Shown: positions 61,480-64,000 of the stretch, piece after piece
Layout of the letters: each line of letters starts with the position of its first letter
How positions within the stretch are numbered: the stretch's first letter is position 1
DNA from: Thelephora terrestris
Lineage: Eukaryota > Basidiomycota > Agaricomycetes > Thelephorales > Thelephoraceae
Direction: 5' to 3'
Assembly: GCA_015956445.1 (NCBI GenBank)
Contig: WIUZ02000003.1
Span: 744,001 to 808,000, forward strand
Length of the DNA: 64,000 nt
Translations under genes and position numbers: made by a program
Notes under the pieces: model-generated
The model's database searches: none
Told to the model about the DNA's origin: nothing
Seen by the model: the letters and a program-made list of their open reading frames with translations, nothing else

Positions 61480-62424
61480 CTAAACAGGGAGACTGCGAAG
61501 GACCCGGTATGACGAGCCCCTCATAGTCACCCTGTGAAAAGACAACGCATCCTCGTCCAACTCCAAGCTACTAACGTCAACCACTACGATAGAGTGGTAT
61601 AAGTCCAACGTGCCTCCCACAACACTACCCTTGCAAAACAGCAGAGGAGGAGCCAAACGGTAGAGCAGCTCCCCCTGAGTCAGGCCGGGAGGCAAACCGG
61701 GGAGGAACGGGTTGACAAGGTACTTGGCCGGCAAGAGATGATAGGTAGCCGGGCGTTGGACCCCACCCCCAAACTCCACCCCATAGACGGCTACCATCCC
61801 CCCCAAAGACTTTCCCATCAGTGTGGCCGTATTCGGCATCAATCCCACCTCCCAAGCGGCAAAGAGCGACACCCCACAACCGACGACAAAACACGCCATC
61901 CCCCGGCTTTCTCCGGCTGCCCGAACGCCACGACGGCGGGTGTGAATCACCACGTCTTTCCCTGCACCCAACCAGGCGTTCACGAGGCCAAATGCCACGT
62001 CTGGGGCATCCCAATTGCGATACCCCCACTGCCCAAATCGCATGATGTACAGATTCGTATTGTCCAGGACGATCTGGAAAACCGTGGAATTGATAACATT
62101 GCAATCGCCCACCAACAATGGTTCCCCCCCAGTTTTGAAATACACCTCTGGAAACTCGGGGAAATGGTCGAGCGGAGGAGGTAGGTCTTCATGAGTCACC
62201 AGACCCATGCGGTAATGCCTTATGCTATAAGCTAGAGCCCTGCCTGAACATGCGAACGTCACCAATTCAGGAGAACAACTCACGAGTAATGTGGAACGTG
62301 CTGCACTTGATTCCAGGAGAGGCCATTCGAAGATACGAGAGGAAAAACTCCTAAACCACCAAACCCGAACACAGGGCATATTTATAACAAACGCAATGTC
62401 AAAAACCATCCACAAGATACCCAT
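61480..62424 (-). CDS. Hypothetical protein, about 314 residues
   Basis: The frame is uninterrupted for 345 codons; the first in-frame ATG is at 62422-62424 (MGILWMVFDIAFVINMPC), so the start is uncertain. The N-terminus is hydrophobic and could be a membrane anchor or signal segment. Later parts read PPPLDHFPEFPEVYFKTGG, WDAPDVAFGLVNAWLGAG and LLYRLAPPLLFCKGS. No family recognised. A long stop-free frame in sequence this GC-rich is suggestive rather than conclusive. Upstream is a C-run/A-run followed by repeated TTAA (62505-62540). Confidence 0.4.
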   Translation of the reverse strand: MGILWMVFDIAFVINMPCVRVWWFRSFSSRIFEWPLLESSAARSTLLVSCSPELVTFACSGRALAYSIRHYRMGLVTHEDLPPPLDHFPEFPEVYFKTGGEPLLVGDCNVINSTVFQIVLDNTNLYIMRFGQWGYRNWDAPDVAFGLVNAWLGAGKDVVIHTRRRGVRAAGESRGMACFVVGCGVSLFAAWEVGLMPNTATLMGKSLGGMVAVYGVEFGGGVQRPATYHLLPAKYLVNPFLPGLPPGLTQGELLYRLAPPLLFCKGSVVGGTLDLYHSIVVVDVSSLELDEDALSFHRVTMRGSSYRVLRSLPV

Positions 62425-62950
62425 AAACAAACTGAAAACGTGTCCTGACAAGACGTAAACAGAGGGAACGCCCAAGGCGGCCGAACAGACGTTGAGGGAG
62501 CACCCCCCCCCCAAAAAAAAAAAATTAATTAATTAATTGTTATTAGTAGACTGATGGAGCAGACGTGGTAATAACAATCACATAAGACACCACCCACATG
62601 GAGGGGGATTGGAAGCACAATGCGACCTGGTTGACAAGATAGACAAAAGGGACCCATAATGAAACATCGGCCAAAGGAGGGCAACGACCTAACCCCGACA
62701 GGCACCCGACCACAGAGACAAATCAAAACAACCCCAAAACAAAAAGGGAAGGGGAAGCGTTACAAACCACAGAGGAAAAGGAAAGACAGACACCCTGAAG
62801 GCGGCCCACAAGACGGACATTAAAACAAACCGACAGCCGACGACCGTGAAACCCGAGAGGGTGAACCCCAAATCAACATCGAAAGTTCCCCCGAGAATCC
62901 GAAGTCCAAAACAACACCAAACTCAGGAAGACCCCCACCAAACAAACTCA
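62425..62950. other. Low-complexity intergenic sequence
   Basis: Homopolymer runs near 62505-62525 and an AATT repeat to about 62540, followed by purine-rich sequence without recognisable genes. Confidence 0.4.
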
Positions 62951-63235
62951 CACTGGGGACAAGGGGTCAAATACCCGGTGGGTACATGCTGAACACATTG
63001 TGATCACAGTCAGCAAGTGATCACAATGTACACATCAATGTGAACTCAATGTGCCTGCTGTGCACTTGTTGATTGTGATCACAATGTTCCCATCAATGTG
63101 TTCACAATGTACCCAGCTCATTACATAATAGTTTCTTTCACAATGTTGTCCACAATGTGTCCAGCATGTGGCTGAGCCACTCATTCAAACTTCTTTCACA
63201 AAGTATCCAGTGATGTGTCCATAATGTCCCCAGTG
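62951..63235. mobile_element. 285-bp MITE with CACTGGGGACA termini and TCA target duplication
   Basis: Starts CACTGGGGACA and ends TGTCCCCAGTG, a perfect 11-bp terminal inverted repeat. Direct TCA at 62948-62950 and 63236-63238. The interior is rich in TCACAATGT and its complement. The ends resemble the MITE at 57629-58129, so both were probably moved by the same kind of CACTA-type transposase. It lies 18 bases past the stop of the gene at 63254. Confidence 0.8.
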
Positions 63236-63253
63236 TCAGGGTTGTGGGCCTGC

Positions 63254-63877
63254 TTACTGTTTAGGGGACGCTAGAGGATTAGCGGACGGGTGAGGAGTAT
63301 CGGGTCGAACTTTGAAGGGGGTTCCGGGGGTGGAGGTGAGGAAAGGGGGGATGTCAAGGGTGAGTGGGGACTCTGTTTGATAAGGGTGGAAGGGCGAGTG
63401 GTAGTCTTGACAGAACTGACTCAGTTGTTGGATGAAGGGGTCGAGGTCTTGATCACTGAGGCGTTCAAAGCTTACGAGATATTCTAGAACCGAATAAGGT
63501 AATTCAGTTGGGATCTCCCACCACAAGACAATGATAGCGGGGGAATGGGTGTGGACGTTAGTGGTAAGATGGATGCGGGGACTGGGAAAGTAGAAGGCCG
63601 GACTTATACTGAAGTAAACAGTCGCTAGGACGCTCTCAGTGGTATCTGAGTTCCAAAGGAACTGATGATCGGCTCCTAAGAGGAAAGGAGGAGTAGTGAC
63701 TCCGGAATCGAGCGCTGCAAAGGGGCGATAATAAGGGAAATGAGTAAGTAAACCGGCGGTTCGGTTTACTTGAAGACTTCTGATGAGTTTATACTCCCAG
63801 ACAGATCTTCTAACGTCTGGTATGACCGGACGCTGGATGGGACTGGTAGAGGGGAATGGGTTTGGGGCGCTGAACAT
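63254..63877 (-). CDS. Hypothetical protein, 207 residues
   Basis: ATG at 63875-63877 (MFSAPNPFPSTSPIQRPV), single open exon to a stop at 63254-63256. It has a Pro-rich start, a central aromatic-rich part (HFPYYRPFAALDSG, HSPAIIVLWWEIPTELPYS), an acidic/helical segment (LSDQDLDPFIQQLSQFCQD) and a Pro-rich end (FLTSTPGTPFKVRPDTPHP). No signal peptide or known domain. The codon pattern and composition look coding. The adjacent MITE may alter its 3' untranslated region. Family not recognised. Confidence 0.5.
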   Translation of the reverse strand: MFSAPNPFPSTSPIQRPVIPDVRRSVWEYKLIRSLQVNRTAGLLTHFPYYRPFAALDSGVTTPPFLLGADHQFLWNSDTTESVLATVYFSISPAFYFPSPRIHLTTNVHTHSPAIIVLWWEIPTELPYSVLEYLVSFERLSDQDLDPFIQQLSQFCQDYHSPFHPYQTESPLTLDIPPFLTSTPGTPFKVRPDTPHPSANPLASPKQ

Positions 63878-64000
63878 ACACTAGCAGGAGAATTCCTGCT
63901 TTTGGTTGAGTCAGAAAAGGAAATAAGACGTGAGGAGAATTCCTCAGCTTACTTTGTTTATTGAGAGTTTGTTGGTAGAGGAGTACAGAAGAGATTGAGA

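Noticed and set aside
62529-62871. Two short hydrophobic minus frames
   Set aside because: Low-complexity purine-rich DNA gives such frames by chance; no start context or homology.

Overview
This is nuclear DNA of a filamentous fungus, most likely a mushroom-forming basidiomycete (Agaricomycete). Genes are cut by many GT-AG introns of about 45-80 bases. The protein families (expanded tyrosine-kinase-like (TKL) kinases, F-box proteins with a leucine-rich tail, a ricin-B-type lectin fold, a large uncharacterised family with GDVGFIRRGQF and WDVIADYIF motifs) fit that group. No bacterial operon structure, rRNA or tRNA was seen. Exon joins were worked out by eye from splice signals and frame, so gene models are inferences. 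|| Layout. 1-250: 3' end of a gene. 1.5-5.2 kb and 12.4-16.0 kb: two near-identical direct copies of a kinase-pseudokinase gene with a C-terminal beta-rich domain. 5.3-11.6 kb lies between them: one uncharacterised gene, two F-box genes and a broken F-box gene. 16.2-17.4 kb: an F-box gene of a second subfamily. 17.7-19.7 kb: single kinase. 23.6-25.3 kb: single kinase ending in Cys-Cys. 26.5-32.2 kb: a minus-strand gene that reads as four consecutive kinase units, of which only the second keeps all catalytic motifs. 33.2-35.2 kb: divergent pseudokinase. 36.2-39.5 kb: a 3.3-kb fold-back transposon with 45-bp palindromic repeats and an 11-bp target duplication, inserted in a truncated copy of the four-kinase gene. 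40.8-44.0 kb: a two-kinase gene. 45.2-48.6 kb: two more F-box genes. 50.3-50.9 kb: small lectin-like gene. 52.9-54.7 kb: Ser/Pro-rich, probably nuclear protein. 57.1-58.9 kb: coiled-coil gene with a 501-bp MITE in an exon. 61.5-63.9 kb: two uncharacterised genes and a second MITE with matching ends. || How it fits together. Every kinase unit has the same plan: a short helical segment ending in a L(V/I)E(F/L/I)LDKV-like motif, a linker with L(R)..C....LLP.S, then a TKL kinase domain, with introns at recurring positions. Units occur singly, in pairs and in a set of four, and catalytic residues have been lost independently in several. The locus looks like a fast-evolving factory of kinase/pseudokinase fusions, interleaved with F-box genes, built by tandem and segmental duplication and broken by transposons. 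The kinases' substrates cannot be read from the sequence.
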